Shown here one piece after another: positions 26,820 to 35,561 of a DNA stretch of 64,000 bases (positions are counted from its first letter, which is position 1; the number at the start of each line of letters is the position of its first letter). The position numbers were made by a program, and so were the translations under genes. Under the pieces are notes generated by a model. It was not told where the DNA came from. It searched no databases and was given only the letters and a program-made list of their open reading frames with translations. Source of the stretch: Oscillospiraceae bacterium (lineage in GTDB: Bacteria; Bacillota; Clostridia; Oscillospirales; Oscillospiraceae); the NCBI GenBank assembly GCA_016293865.1, contig JAEDDG010000007.1, positions 12,965-76,964 of the forward strand, written 5' to 3'.

Positions 26820-27660
26820 GGGAAACCCTCCCCAATTTTCCGCCTCTGAATTCATCAAGCAGAACTGCCGCCATGCGGTCCAGATCGTATTCACCGCCGG
26901 AAATGAGAAAACCGCGTTTCTTTGCGGCTGCCTCCAGCAGCGCGAATCCGTCCGCCTCCGGATCCGGGACAAATTTATAGCGCTCCGTCAGCCTCTCGGG
27001 ATACATTGCCCGCAGGCGCAGCATCAGATTCGCCGCCAGCGTCACACGGTCCAGAATTTCATCACGGACGGCGCCGGTGCAGGCAAGGTTTTCCCCCACC
27101 TCCTGGCTGTCAAATTTCGGCCAGAGAATGCCCGGCGTATCCAGCAGATCCAGCGACGCGTCCACGCTGACCCACTGGTTCGCCCGGGTCACGCCGGGGC
27201 GGTCGGAAGCGGCGGCAATTTTTCTTCCGGCAACCTGATTGATAAATGTGGATTTTCCCACGTTCGGGATTCCCACCACCATCACGCGAAGCTTGCGCCC
27301 GGTCTGTCCCTTTGCCGCGTAACCAGCCAGCTTTTCAGCCAGCAGTTCCCGCACCGCCTGTGAAAAACCGCGGATTCCCTTCCCGCTTTTGCAGTCGGTT
27401 TCCAGCACAACCATATTCCTGCTGCGGAAATAGGCCGCCCAGCGCTTTGTCACCGCCGGATCCGCCTGATCCACCCGGTTCAGAATCATCATCCGGGGTT
27501 TATCGCCCGCCAGCGCATCAATGTCCGGATTGCGGCTGGACAGCGGAATCCGCGCGTCCGTGATCTCACAGACGGCGTCCACCATCTTCAGGCATTCTTC
27601 CATTTTCCGGCGGGCCCTGGTCATATGACCGGGGTACCACTGAATATTCAGCTCTTCCAT
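26797..27660 (-). CDS. ylqF: Ribosome biogenesis GTPase YlqF (RbgA)
   Basis: RbgA is a circularly permuted GTPase that helps the large ribosomal subunit mature. G4 (NRVD) precedes G1 (GIPNVGKSTFIN) and G3 (DTPG), as expected for this family. It begins NIQWYPGHMTRARRKM, the RbgA signature. The ATG at 27660 is next to the lepB stop. A GGGAG lies 11 bases upstream. The order rplS-lepB-ylqF-rnhB is widely conserved in Firmicutes. Confidence 0.95.
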   Translation of the reverse strand: MEELNIQWYPGHMTRARRKMEECLKMVDAVCEITDARIPLSSRNPDIDALAGDKPRMMILNRVDQADPAVTKRWAAYFRSRNMVVLETDCKSGKGIRGFSQAVRELLAEKLAGYAAKGQTGRKLRVMVVGIPNVGKSTFINQVAGRKIAAASDRPGVTRANQWVSVDASLDLLDTPGILWPKFDSQEVGENLACTGAVRDEILDRVTLAANLMLRLRAMYPERLTERYKFVPDPEADGFALLEAAAKKRGFLISGGEYDLDRMAAVLLDEFRGGKLGRVSLEEPGKN

Positions 27661-27661
27661 C

Positions 27662-28291
27662 TCAATAAACGCTCCCAAACCGGCTCCAATCACGGCTGCC
27701 GTCCGGTCCGCGGCCGGGGATCAGCACGAAATAAACCTTCCCGATGACGCAGCGCGTATCCACCATCCCGATGGACGCATCACGGCTGTCCGTGGACGAA
27801 TTGCGGTTATCCCCCATCAAAAACAGGCAGCCCTCCGGCACGGTGACCGCACCGGTGAAGTCCTCCTGCAGATTTGTCGGCGAATTGGTGTACGGCTCAT
27901 CCAGTGCCGCACCATCCACATAAACAATGCCTGCGACAAAATCGATATCCACAGTCTGGCCCTCTGTTGCAATCACGCGCTTGACAATGGGCTCGCTGCC
28001 GAATGTATCCGTCTGCACAACCACAATATCGCCGGCCTCCGGTTCATAAAACAGGTTCGAGGTGACAATCCGGTCGCCCTGCACCAGCGTCATCATCATG
28101 GACGGGCCGATCACACCGATCACGCGTCCAATGAAAAGAAAAACCAGAATTCCGGCTACAAGAGCCGTAATGATGCACTGTACCCAGTCATATAGCTCCA
28201 TCCGGCCGCTGTCCTGCTTCGGTGCGCCGGCCGCAGGCACCTGCGCAGCACCGGACGGATCAATTTTATAGGAATGATCTTGATTCTCCAT
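27662..28291 (-). CDS. lepB: Signal peptidase I
   Basis: LepB cleaves signal peptides of exported proteins on the outer face of the membrane. A single membrane segment (about residues 33-52) precedes the catalytic serine in IGPSMMMTL (about residue 60) and the lysine in EPIVKRVIA (about residue 102). The box GDNRNSSTDSRD is also present. The 209 residues include an atypical N-terminal stretch of about 30 soluble residues. Confidence 0.95.
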   Translation of the reverse strand: MENQDHSYKIDPSGAAQVPAAGAPKQDSGRMELYDWVQCIITALVAGILVFLFIGRVIGVIGPSMMMTLVQGDRIVTSNLFYEPEAGDIVVVQTDTFGSEPIVKRVIATEGQTVDIDFVAGIVYVDGAALDEPYTNSPTNLQEDFTGAVTVPEGCLFLMGDNRNSSTDSRDASIGMVDTRCVIGKVYFVLIPGRGPDGSRDWSRFGSVY

Positions 28292-28323
28292 GATTTACGG
28301 ATCCTTTCGGAAAGGCTGTGACA

Positions 28324-28329
28324 ATTATA
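28324..28329 (-). promoter_or_regulatory. Possible -10 box for lepB
   Basis: A perfect TATAAT on the minus strand lies about 32 bases before lepB and after the rplS terminator. A matching -35 would fall in the T tract (TTTTTT), which is poor. It may restart transcription of the lepB operon. Confidence 0.35.
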
Positions 28330-28345
28330 CACAAATCCGGCAATT

Positions 28346-28374
28346 AAAAAAAGGGGGCGAAGCCCCCTTTTTTT
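28346..28374 (-). terminator. Intrinsic terminator after rplS
   Basis: The GGGGGC/GCCCCC stem with a GAA/TTC loop is flanked by seven A and seven T residues, 8 bases after the rplS stop. It is a strong and nearly symmetrical terminator that separates rplS from lepB. Confidence 0.92.
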
Positions 28375-28381
28375 ATTTCTT

Positions 28382-28723
28382 TTACAGCTGCTCCTTGACT
28401 TTTGCAGCTTTACCAACGCGCTTGCGGATATAATAGAGCTTTGCTCTTCTGACTTTACCGCGGCGGACAGTCTCCACGGAGACAATGGACGGGGAATGAA
28501 CGGGGAACACCTTTTCGCATCCCACATTGTAGGAGATGCGGCGGACAGTAATCGTCTCATTGATGCCGCCGTGCTTCTTCGCAATAATCGTCCCTTCGAA
28601 AGCCTGATTTCTTTCGCGGTTGCCTTCCTTCACGCGGACGGTCACTCTTACAGTGTCGCCGACGTTCATCGGGGGCAGTTCAGGTTTCATATACTGCTGG
28701 CTGAGTGTTTTGACAAGATCCAT
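28382..28723 (-). CDS. rplS: 50S ribosomal protein L19
   Basis: L19 lies at the interface of the ribosomal subunits. The 113 residues show the family throughout, for example FEGTIIAKKHGG (about residues 40-51) and IVSVETVRRGKVRRAKLYYI. The start follows GGGAGG. The message has its own promoter and a 5' leader of about 90 bases, which in Firmicutes can bind L19 for feedback control. Confidence 0.97.
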   Translation of the reverse strand: MDLVKTLSQQYMKPELPPMNVGDTVRVTVRVKEGNRERNQAFEGTIIAKKHGGINETITVRRISYNVGCEKVFPVHSPSIVSVETVRRGKVRRAKLYYIRKRVGKAAKVKEQL

Positions 28724-28815
28724 TTCTGATTATCCTCCCTTCCGAGGAGACGTTCATGCCGAAATTCACGACAGAGGACCGTCCCGATAGCAAAATGCCA
28801 TGCATTTCACAGACA
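28724..28815 (-). other. rplS 5' leader, possible L19 autoregulatory leader
   Basis: The transcript from the promoter below would have about 92 leader bases before the rplS ATG, ending in GGAAGGGAGG. Firmicutes often carry an L19 leader RNA here. I see GC-rich short stems but cannot confirm the fold by eye. Confidence 0.35.
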
Positions 28816-28822
28816 CCGTGAC

Positions 28823-28851
28823 ATTTTAGCATACTGTGCCATAAAATGCAA
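28823..28851 (-). promoter_or_regulatory. Promoter of rplS
   Basis: TTGCAT (28851-28846) and TAAAAT (28828-28823) are 17 bases apart on the minus strand. A TG one base before the -10 makes it an extended -10 promoter. Confidence 0.75.
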
Positions 28852-28896
28852 GTCTTTTTTATCATTTTTCCTGTCGGCGCTGGCTGCACCGGTTCA

Positions 28897-29877
28897 TCAG
28901 GCGCCTGCCATCAGCGCATCCAGAATGACATAAACGTCTTCGTCAAGACCCTTTTCCATGGCCAGCGCTTCGTCAATGTCTCTGTCCAGGTAATCGCCGC
29001 CGTCCACGCAGACCACGCGGTTGGTCTTCCCCTCCGCCAGAAGCTGCACGGCCGTGTAGCCCATGCGGGAAGCGATCACGCGGTCACGGACCAGCGGGGA
29101 TCCGCCGCGCTGCACATGGCCCAAAACCGTCAGGCGAACGTCAAGCCCGGTTTCCAGCTGAATCCGTTCCACAACGTCAGTCACCGGTCCTGCGCCCTCT
29201 GCAACGATGATCATAAAATGCGTCCTGCCGCGCAGGCGGGCGGAACGGATCCGCTCCACAACATCGCGCTGGAAGTCGATCTTCTTTTCCGGAACAAGAA
29301 CAGCCGTCGCGCCGGCGGCAATGCCCACATACAGGGCAAGATGGCCTGCTTTATGTCCCATCACCTCCACCACGGAGCAGCGCTCGTGGGAACGCATGGT
29401 GTCGCGCAGCTTGTCGATGGACTCAATGGCCGTATTACAGGCCGTATCATATCCGATGGTGTAGTCGGTGCAGGCGATATCATTGTCAATGGTGGCGGGA
29501 ATACCCACAACGGAAATTCCATGCTTGGACAGGGCCAGCGCACCTTTGAATGTGCCGTCGCCGCCGATGGTGACGAGTCCCTGAATGCCCATAAAACGGC
29601 AGTTGTCAGCCGCTCTCTTCACGCCCTCCGGCGTCATGAACTCCTTGCTGCGGGCTGTGTACAGCACGGTGCCGCCCCGGGCGGTCAGGCCGTTCACGTC
29701 TCTGGGCGTCATTGGATACATGTCCGCGGAAATCAGGCCGTGATAGCCTCTGCGGATGCCGATGCACTCAATCCCAAGCGATGCCGCAGTGCGCACAACC
29801 GCGCGAACCGCCGCATTCATTCCGGGCGCGTCTCCACCGGATGTAAGCACGCCTATTCTTCTGACCGCACTGTTCAT
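28897..29877 (-). CDS. pfkA: 6-phosphofructokinase (ATP-type)
   Basis: PfkA phosphorylates fructose 6-phosphate in glycolysis. The 326 residues have the ATP-binding TSGGDAPGMNAAVR (about residues 12-25), TIGGDGTFKGA, PATIDNDI and the catalytic MGHKAGHLALYVG region. The GGDG loop suggests ATP as donor and not pyrophosphate. It closes the operon begun by the B12-binding radical SAM gene, from which it is 18 bases away. Confidence 0.95.
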   Translation of the reverse strand: MNSAVRRIGVLTSGGDAPGMNAAVRAVVRTAASLGIECIGIRRGYHGLISADMYPMTPRDVNGLTARGGTVLYTARSKEFMTPEGVKRAADNCRFMGIQGLVTIGGDGTFKGALALSKHGISVVGIPATIDNDIACTDYTIGYDTACNTAIESIDKLRDTMRSHERCSVVEVMGHKAGHLALYVGIAAGATAVLVPEKKIDFQRDVVERIRSARLRGRTHFMIIVAEGAGPVTDVVERIQLETGLDVRLTVLGHVQRGGSPLVRDRVIASRMGYTAVQLLAEGKTNRVVCVDGGDYLDRDIDEALAMEKGLDEDVYVILDALMAGA

Positions 29878-29895
29878 ACAGATCCCTCCCTGATT

Positions 29896-30558
29896 TTATC
29901 TGAAGATATTCATCAATTTGTCATATACCTCCAGCCGCTGGTGGCCGGCAAAATCCGGCGCAAGCGCCGGCAGCTTCTGCCGGATGGCATTGACAAGGTT
30001 TTCCGGATTCATTGCCGGCGTCTGGGCCGTCAGCCGGGCGTACAGCGTGAGCGTGTTTTCCCCGGTCCGCTCCAGACGGGCTGAATAAATACACGGCGCG
30101 ATGTCCACATCGCCGTAACCGCGCTTTGATTTTTTGTTGATGATCAGCTCCTGCCGCGCAAACAGCGCCTCCAGCGCCTCAGGGCCGCCTTCCGGCACGC
30201 CGGCATCATACACGAGCGTCGTCTGCGTGTCCAGCCAGAACAGCTCCCTGAACTTCCGGGAAGGCGCATACGCCTGGAGCACCTCAATCCCTGCCGGCAT
30301 GGCCGCATTCAAAAGCGCCGGCACGGACTCAAACGGGACATCCTCCAGCAGCACGGTGTCCATCAGTTCACACACGCTCCCGCTGCCCACGGACAGCGGC
30401 AGTGCAAACGTCATGCACGGGTGCGGATTAAACCCCTCCGTATGCTTCAGCGCAAGGCCAGCACGGATAAAAACACGCTGCATGGTCCGCATCAGGTCAA
30501 GATGGGAAATATATCTGGCCGTGCCGGTTTTTGAAAACAGGATTCTGCACTCAGACAT
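29896..30558 (-). CDS. TIGR03936 radical-SAM-associated protein (DUF2344)
   Basis: The 220-residue protein starts ECRILFSKTGTARYISHLDL, the mark of TIGR03936/DUF2344. In many bacteria this domain is fused to or encoded beside a B12-binding radical SAM protein of TIGR03960, as here. Its function is unknown. The ATG at 30558 lies 8 bases after AAGGAGG and within the end of the partner gene. Confidence 0.9.
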   Translation of the reverse strand: MSECRILFSKTGTARYISHLDLMRTMQRVFIRAGLALKHTEGFNPHPCMTFALPLSVGSGSVCELMDTVLLEDVPFESVPALLNAAMPAGIEVLQAYAPSRKFRELFWLDTQTTLVYDAGVPEGGPEALEALFARQELIINKKSKRGYGDVDIAPCIYSARLERTGENTLTLYARLTAQTPAMNPENLVNAIRQKLPALAPDFAGHQRLEVYDKLMNIFR

Positions 30559-32386
30559 CTTTGCAGCCTCCTTCCCGCAGCGCCGCGGCGCCGCAGCCGC
30601 TGCAGCGGACACGGCAGTCCGGCGTGATCACGCCGGCATAAGCAGTCTGCCGCTCTTTTTCCAGATAGTCCCGGCGTACGCCGACGGAAAACATATCCCA
30701 CGGCAAAAGCTCGCCGCAGCTGCGCGTCCTGTTGGCATAAAACGCCGGATCCACGCCGCAGGCTTCAAACGCCTGCATCCAGCGGTCAAAGGAGAAATAA
30801 TCGCTCCAGGAATCCAGCCTGCCGCCGCGGCGCCAGACTTCCTCGATCACAGCGCCCACACGCCTGTCGCCTCTGGCCAGCACTGCTTCAATCAGGCTCG
30901 TGTCGGCGGCGTGCCAGTTGTACGTGACCGCCCGTGCGCGCATGGACGAGCGCAGCAGCTCCACCCGGCGCATATACTCCTCCATCGTCACCTGCGCCTC
31001 CCACTGAAACGGCGTGTGCGGCTTGGGCACGAAGCAGGATGTGCTGACTGTAATGCGCACGCCTCTGGACTTGTTTGCGGCATGCTGCTTCCAGGTCCAG
31101 AGCACCTTGTTGGCAAGCTCCGCAATGGCCACGACATCCTCATCCGTCTCCGTGGGCAGGCCCAGCATGAAGTAAAGCTTGATCGTGTTCCAGCCGCCTT
31201 CAAAGGCGATGCGGCACGTATTCAGCAGTTCTTCTTCTGTTACGTTCTTATTGATCACATCGCGCAGGCGCTGGCTTCCGGCCTCCGGTGCAAAAGTCAG
31301 GCCGGATTTGCGCACTTTCTGCACGCGCTGCATCAGATCCATTGAAAAATTGTCCGCGCGCAGGGACGGCAGGGACAGACTGACCTTCCGCGGCTCACAC
31401 CAGTCCAGCAGCCCGTCGCAAAGACCGTTCAGCGGCTTGTAATCGCTGGTGCTCAGAGAAGACAGCGTGACCTCCTCGTACCCGGAATTCTTCAGCGCGT
31501 CAATGCCCTGGCGGACCAACCGCTCCGGCGCACGCGTGCGCACCGGACGGTATACGTATCCCGCCTGGCAGAACCGGCAGCCGCGGATGCACCCGCGGAA
31601 CAGCTCCAGCACCACCCGGTCGTGTACGATTTCCGTGGACGGCACAATCATCTTTTCCGGGAAATATGACCGGTCAAAATCAGCGACAATCCGCTTTTTC
31701 ACCGTCTCAGGATATCCCGGCGCAGCGGTCACACTTTTCAGCGTACCGTCCTCGTGATAGGCAGGCGTATATGCGGTGGGAACATAGGCGCCGCCGATCT
31801 GCGACGCCTTCTGCAGAAGTGCGCCGCGGTCCGTTTTTTCCTGTTTGGCCGCCATACACAGTTCCGCCAGTTCCCGGCACTGCTCCTCGCCTTCGCCCAG
31901 GAGAAACAGGTCAATGAAATCCGCCATCGGCTCCGGATTGTAGGCACAGGTGCCGCCGGCAATCACAAGGGGATCGCTGTCTTTTCTGTCCGCCGACCGC
32001 ACCGGCACGCCGGCCAGATCCAGCATGTTCAGGACCTCTGTATAGGCCATTTCATACCCAAGCGTAAATGCAATTATGTCAAAATTCCGGACATCGTCGC
32101 CGCTTTCCAGCGCATACAGCGGAATGCCGGCCCGGCGCATTTCGTCTTCCATGTCGCCCCAGGGCGCGAACACCCGCTCACACCAGACGCCGTCCATCGC
32201 ATTGAAAACGCCGTAGAGGATCCGCATGCCCAGGTTGGACATGCCGATTTCATAGGTATCCGGGAAACAGAATGCAATCCGCAGACTGACCTGCGCCTTG
32301 TCCTTGACAACCTGATTGTACTCGCCGCCTGTATATCGCGCAGGCTTTTGAACCCGCGGGAGAATCCGTTCCAGTTCTTTTCGCAT
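30551..32386 (-). CDS. B12-binding domain radical SAM protein (TIGR03960 family)
   Basis: This protein of 611 residues has an N-terminal Rossmann-like B12-binding domain (CFPDTYEIGMSNLGMRILYG, about residues 40-59) and a radical SAM core with CIRGCRFC (C266, C270, C273) that binds the 4Fe-4S cluster. Its C-terminal 40 residues contain a cysteine cluster DCRVRCSGCG. The TIGR03960 family occurs mostly in Clostridia and related anaerobes; its product is not known. It overlaps the TIGR03936 gene by 8 bases and is driven by its own promoter. Confidence 0.92.
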   Translation of the reverse strand: MRKELERILPRVQKPARYTGGEYNQVVKDKAQVSLRIAFCFPDTYEIGMSNLGMRILYGVFNAMDGVWCERVFAPWGDMEDEMRRAGIPLYALESGDDVRNFDIIAFTLGYEMAYTEVLNMLDLAGVPVRSADRKDSDPLVIAGGTCAYNPEPMADFIDLFLLGEGEEQCRELAELCMAAKQEKTDRGALLQKASQIGGAYVPTAYTPAYHEDGTLKSVTAAPGYPETVKKRIVADFDRSYFPEKMIVPSTEIVHDRVVLELFRGCIRGCRFCQAGYVYRPVRTRAPERLVRQGIDALKNSGYEEVTLSSLSTSDYKPLNGLCDGLLDWCEPRKVSLSLPSLRADNFSMDLMQRVQKVRKSGLTFAPEAGSQRLRDVINKNVTEEELLNTCRIAFEGGWNTIKLYFMLGLPTETDEDVVAIAELANKVLWTWKQHAANKSRGVRITVSTSCFVPKPHTPFQWEAQVTMEEYMRRVELLRSSMRARAVTYNWHAADTSLIEAVLARGDRRVGAVIEEVWRRGGRLDSWSDYFSFDRWMQAFEACGVDPAFYANRTRSCGELLPWDMFSVGVRRDYLEKERQTAYAGVITPDCRVRCSGCGAAALREGGCKDV

Positions 32387-32419
32387 GTAATCACCAATTT
32401 GTGCAAATTCATTCAGGTT

Positions 32420-32448
32420 ATTTTACACCATTTTCAAGTCATTGACAA
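32420..32448 (-). promoter_or_regulatory. Promoter of the radical SAM-pfkA operon
   Basis: Minus-strand TTGTCA (32448-32443) and TAAAAT (32425-32420) are 17 bases apart. The -35 lies inside the last codons of the M50 gene. Confidence 0.65.
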
Positions 32449-33004
32449 CAAAAAATATCAGGAACAGTCCCGCGCAGATCAGCGGAACAATGCTCCCGGT
32501 ACAGCGGAAGCCGTATATCCCGAGTATACCCACAATTCCTGCGGTTCCCGCGCCTGCCGCGCGCAGAATGCGCACAGCGCTCTCCGGACCGGATCTGACG
32601 CAGAGCCCGGCAAAAAGCGCGCGTCCTCCGTCCAGCGGCGGCGCCGGCAAAAGGTTAAACGTGCCGAGCACCAGGCTGACGCCGGACAGCGTGTAAAGCG
32701 ACGGCACACCGGAAGCGCGGCCGGCGGCAGCCGCGCCCAATGCCAGCAGCAGGCTTGCGGCAGGGCCTGCCAGTGCAATGGCAAAGTCATCGCGGTAGCT
32801 TCCCTGCGTATATACAATTTCCGCGCCCGTCAGCGTCATCCGCAGGCGCACAAGTCTGCGGCCGCAGATGCGCATTGCCAGCAGATGGCCGCCTTCATGC
32901 GCCGCCGCAGACGCTGCAAACAAAAACGGGAGGGCTGTCTGATCCAGCACAAAAAAGGCCGCCAGCACAAAAAGTGCCGGCAGCGACACACTGATTTTCC
33001 CCAT
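32423..33004 (-). CDS. M50 site-2 protease family protein, SpoIVFB-like
   Basis: The 193-residue membrane protein has the zinc motif HEGGH in AAAHEGGHLLAMRICGRRL (about residues 35-39) and a second site NLLPAPPLDGGRALF (about residues 116-130). The arrangement and size resemble SpoIVFB, the protease that activates the mother-cell sigma factor K. A short membrane protein is encoded 3 bases upstream, in the position of SpoIVFA. The sporulation role is inferred; a general site-2 protease is the alternative. Confidence 0.82.
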   Translation of the reverse strand: MGKISVSLPALFVLAAFFVLDQTALPFLFAASAAAHEGGHLLAMRICGRRLVRLRMTLTGAEIVYTQGSYRDDFAIALAGPAASLLLALGAAAAGRASGVPSLYTLSGVSLVLGTFNLLPAPPLDGGRALFAGLCVRSGPESAVRILRAAGAGTAGIVGILGIYGFRCTGSIVPLICAGLFLIFFVVNDLKMV

Positions 33005-33007
33005 CGG

Positions 33008-33367
33008 CTAACCGCCGTTTCCGCCTGCAGCAACCGTCCCGCCCCAATCCGGGCTGAAGGCGTAGGTGCAGGCCTCCTCCAGGGCGCGGCTGAATTCTGT
33101 CTCTCCGCTGAGTCCGCGGCCCAGCGCCTCTGCGGCGGCGCCGAAATCCACACTGCCGCAGACCGCCTGCACAGCGCGCTGGCGGAAGCTGTCCACGTCC
33201 TGCGGGGCTGCGGCGCGCAGAATGACCGCCGCTGCAATCACCGCCAGGCTGACCCACAATCTCCTGCGGCGGACAGACGCGCGTCTTTCCCTGCGGATTC
33301 TTTTCAGTTCCTGCGTCTGCAATATATCCTGGTTGATTTTCTGTTCGGTATCATGCTCATTTTTCAT
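33008..33367 (-). CDS. Small single-pass membrane protein before the M50 protease
   Basis: I do not recognise a family. The 119 residues have a charged, basic N-terminal helix (KRIRRERRASVRRRR, about residues 25-39), one membrane segment (about 41-56, LWVSLAVIAAAVIL) and an outer part of about 60 residues that ends in a glycine-rich tail. The ATG at 33367 lies 9 bases after AGGAGG. It is too short for the M23-like domain of SpoIVFA but sits in the right place to be a regulator of the M50 protease. Confidence 0.75.
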   Translation of the reverse strand: MKNEHDTEQKINQDILQTQELKRIRRERRASVRRRRLWVSLAVIAAAVILRAAAPQDVDSFRQRAVQAVCGSVDFGAAAEALGRGLSGETEFSRALEEACTYAFSPDWGGTVAAGGNGG

Positions 33368-33442
33368 CTCTGCAAGCCTCCTGTATCCATATGATATTCT
33401 TCCAATCTGACAGACATTCCCGGAGTACGTCCGCAGCGCGGC

Positions 33443-33471
33443 TTGACAGAAGAAAACGCGCATGATATGTT
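33443..33471 (+). promoter_or_regulatory. Promoter of the hydantoinase-like gene
   Basis: A perfect TTGACA (33443-33448) is followed after 17 bases by TATGTT (33466-33471), some 30 bases before the start codon. Confidence 0.7.
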
Positions 33472-33503
33472 CAAGCCGCATTGTATGATGGGAAGTGTTT
33501 GAT

Positions 33504-35507
33504 ATGAGCCTTGTTATCGGCATTGATACCGGCGGCACCTGTACGGACGCCGTCATATATGACCGCGGACGCCGTCATATTCTGTTCAAGAGCAAAGCGC
33601 CTACAACCCATGAAAATCTGACTGTCGGCATTGGCGAAGCGCTGGACGGTCTTCCTGCAGATCTCCTTGTCCGGGCGCAGTCGGTGGCGCTGTCAACCAC
33701 GCTGGCCACAAACGCCTGCGTGGAAAACAAGGGCGGCCGCGCGCGCCTGATCCTGATCGGCACACAGGAAAAAGTCATGCGCTGGATCGGCGCAGATAAA
33801 AAATACGGCCTGTGCTACGACGATGTTCTGTGCGTGGAATCGGTCAATTCCATGGACGGCACAATTGCGGAGGAAATTGACTGGGATCAGGTCACCGCCG
33901 CGCATGAGCCATGGTTTGCCGCAGCATCGGCGCTCAGCGTTGCCGGGGAGCTGGCAATGAAAAACGGCGCTGTCAGCGAGAGGCGGGCGCGGGACTATCT
34001 GAAGGCCAAATATCACGTACCGGTCGTTATGGCCAGTGAACTGGCAAACAAACTCAATGTCTTCGAACGGGGCGCAACGGCGCTGCTGAACGCACGCCTT
34101 CTGCCGGTCATTCAGGAATTCACCGCCTCCGTAAAAGCCGCGCTGGACGCGCGCGGCATTCGCGCCAGAGTCATGATCGTGCGAAGCGACGGCAGCCTGA
34201 TGACGGAGGCTATGGCCGATATACACCCGGTGGAAACCATCCTCAGCGGTCCGGCCGCCAGCGTGCGCGGCGGCGGCTGCGGACGTTCGGGCAGCGCGCT
34301 GATCGTCGATATGGGCGGCACCACCACGGACGTGTCCATTCTGCGTGACGGTCAGCCGGTGATGTCGGCCGGCGGCATCACCATCGGCGGCTGGCGCACG
34401 CAGATCAGCGGCGTTTTTACAGATACATTTGCGCTTGGCGGAGACAGCGCAGTGCGCGCGGAAGGCGGCGTACCCGTGCTTTTGCCGCAGCGCGTCATTC
34501 CGCTCTGCACGGCAGCTGCCCGCTGGCCGAAAATCTGCGCCGATCTGGCGCGGCTGGAGCGGAGCAGGAAACGCTCAAATCTCCCGCTTCACGAATTTCT
34601 CTGTCTGATGCGCACGCCGGGCAGCCAGTCCGGCTATACAGCGGACGAGCTGGCGCTCTGCGCCGCTTTGGCGGACGGGCCGGTCATGCTGTTTGACCTT
34701 CCACGCTTCGGCCTGAATCCCGCGCGTCTGAATACAAGCCGGCTGGAAAGCGAGGGCATTCTGATGCGCTGCGGCCTGACGCCGACGGACATGATGCACA
34801 TCAGGGGCGACTTTTCCGCATTTGACGGACAGGCGTCAATTCTGGCTGCCGGGCATATGATGCGGCAGATGCCCCGCTATGACCGGTCGGCTCAGCCTGC
34901 GCAGCTGGCTGAGGACATTTATAATGCCGTTCGCCTGAAACTCTACACAAATCTTGCCAAAATTCTGCTGCGCTACCGCTATCCCGAGGAAACTGCTGCC
35001 GGCACCGGCGGGCCCCTTGATGCCCTGATCCGCCTTGCCTGGCTGGACCGCAGCACCGCGGACAGTTTTTTCAATCTGAAGCTTGCTGCCGGCGCGGATT
35101 TTATCGGAATCGGCGGACCTGTCCACCTGTTTCTCCCGCAGGTTGCCGAAGCTTTCGGCGCGCGCTGCATCATTTCCGATGATGCGGCTGTCGCCAACGC
35201 CATCGGCGCTGCTGCCGCAGACATCAGCGCACAGACAGTTGTCTCTATCTCCCCCATTTCCGGCGGCGCAGACGGCTACCTTGTCCACACGCCGGAGGGG
35301 ACGCGCAGCTTCGGTACTTACAGCGCCGCAGTGGCCGAGGCCCGGACATGCGCCGTGGCCGGAGCCGAAGCGCTGGCCAGAGAACGGGGCGCCTGGGGCG
35401 CCATAACCGTTGCGGCGGACGTCCGCGACGAACTGGCCGGCGACGCACAGGGCGCTGAGATTTATCTGGGAACAACCGTTACAGCCGAAGCCCGCAGCGG
35501 CAGCTGA
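33504..35507 (+). CDS. Hydantoinase/oxoprolinase family protein (subunit A type)
   Basis: The 667-residue protein has the Hydantoinase_A N-terminal ATP-binding start VIGIDTGGTCTDAV (residues 4-17) and the central ADIHPVETILSGPAASV and VDMGGTTTDVS blocks. Relatives hydrolyse hydantoins, 5-oxoproline or ketones with ATP. The usual B-subunit gene is absent, and no other hydantoin gene is close. The start is ATG 33504, after GGGAAG. Its TGA ends 10 bases before the promoter of the cobalamin riboswitch. The substrate cannot be predicted; a corrinoid-activation protein family shares this ASKHA fold but lacks these motifs. Confidence 0.85.
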   Translation: MSLVIGIDTGGTCTDAVIYDRGRRHILFKSKAPTTHENLTVGIGEALDGLPADLLVRAQSVALSTTLATNACVENKGGRARLILIGTQEKVMRWIGADKKYGLCYDDVLCVESVNSMDGTIAEEIDWDQVTAAHEPWFAAASALSVAGELAMKNGAVSERRARDYLKAKYHVPVVMASELANKLNVFERGATALLNARLLPVIQEFTASVKAALDARGIRARVMIVRSDGSLMTEAMADIHPVETILSGPAASVRGGGCGRSGSALIVDMGGTTTDVSILRDGQPVMSAGGITIGGWRTQISGVFTDTFALGGDSAVRAEGGVPVLLPQRVIPLCTAAARWPKICADLARLERSRKRSNLPLHEFLCLMRTPGSQSGYTADELALCAALADGPVMLFDLPRFGLNPARLNTSRLESEGILMRCGLTPTDMMHIRGDFSAFDGQASILAAGHMMRQMPRYDRSAQPAQLAEDIYNAVRLKLYTNLAKILLRYRYPEETAAGTGGPLDALIRLAWLDRSTADSFFNLKLAAGADFIGIGGPVHLFLPQVAEAFGARCIISDDAAVANAIGAAAADISAQTVVSISPISGGADGYLVHTPEGTRSFGTYSAAVAEARTCAVAGAEALARERGAWGAITVAADVRDELAGDAQGAEIYLGTTVTAEARSGS

Positions 35508-35516
35508 ACATTTGTA

Positions 35517-35545
35517 TTGACGAATTCCGCCCCGGGTGGTATAAA
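35517..35545 (+). promoter_or_regulatory. Promoter of the cobalamin riboswitch transcript
   Basis: TTGACG (35517-35522) and TATAAA (35540-35545) are 17 bases apart. Transcription would begin about 10 bases before the aptamer. Confidence 0.75.
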
Positions 35546-35561
35546 GAAATAAGAACCGATC

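Noticed and set aside
31754..33394. A 546-codon plus-strand frame opposite the radical SAM and M50 genes
   Set aside because: It spans three genes and their junctions on the other strand and has no start signal.
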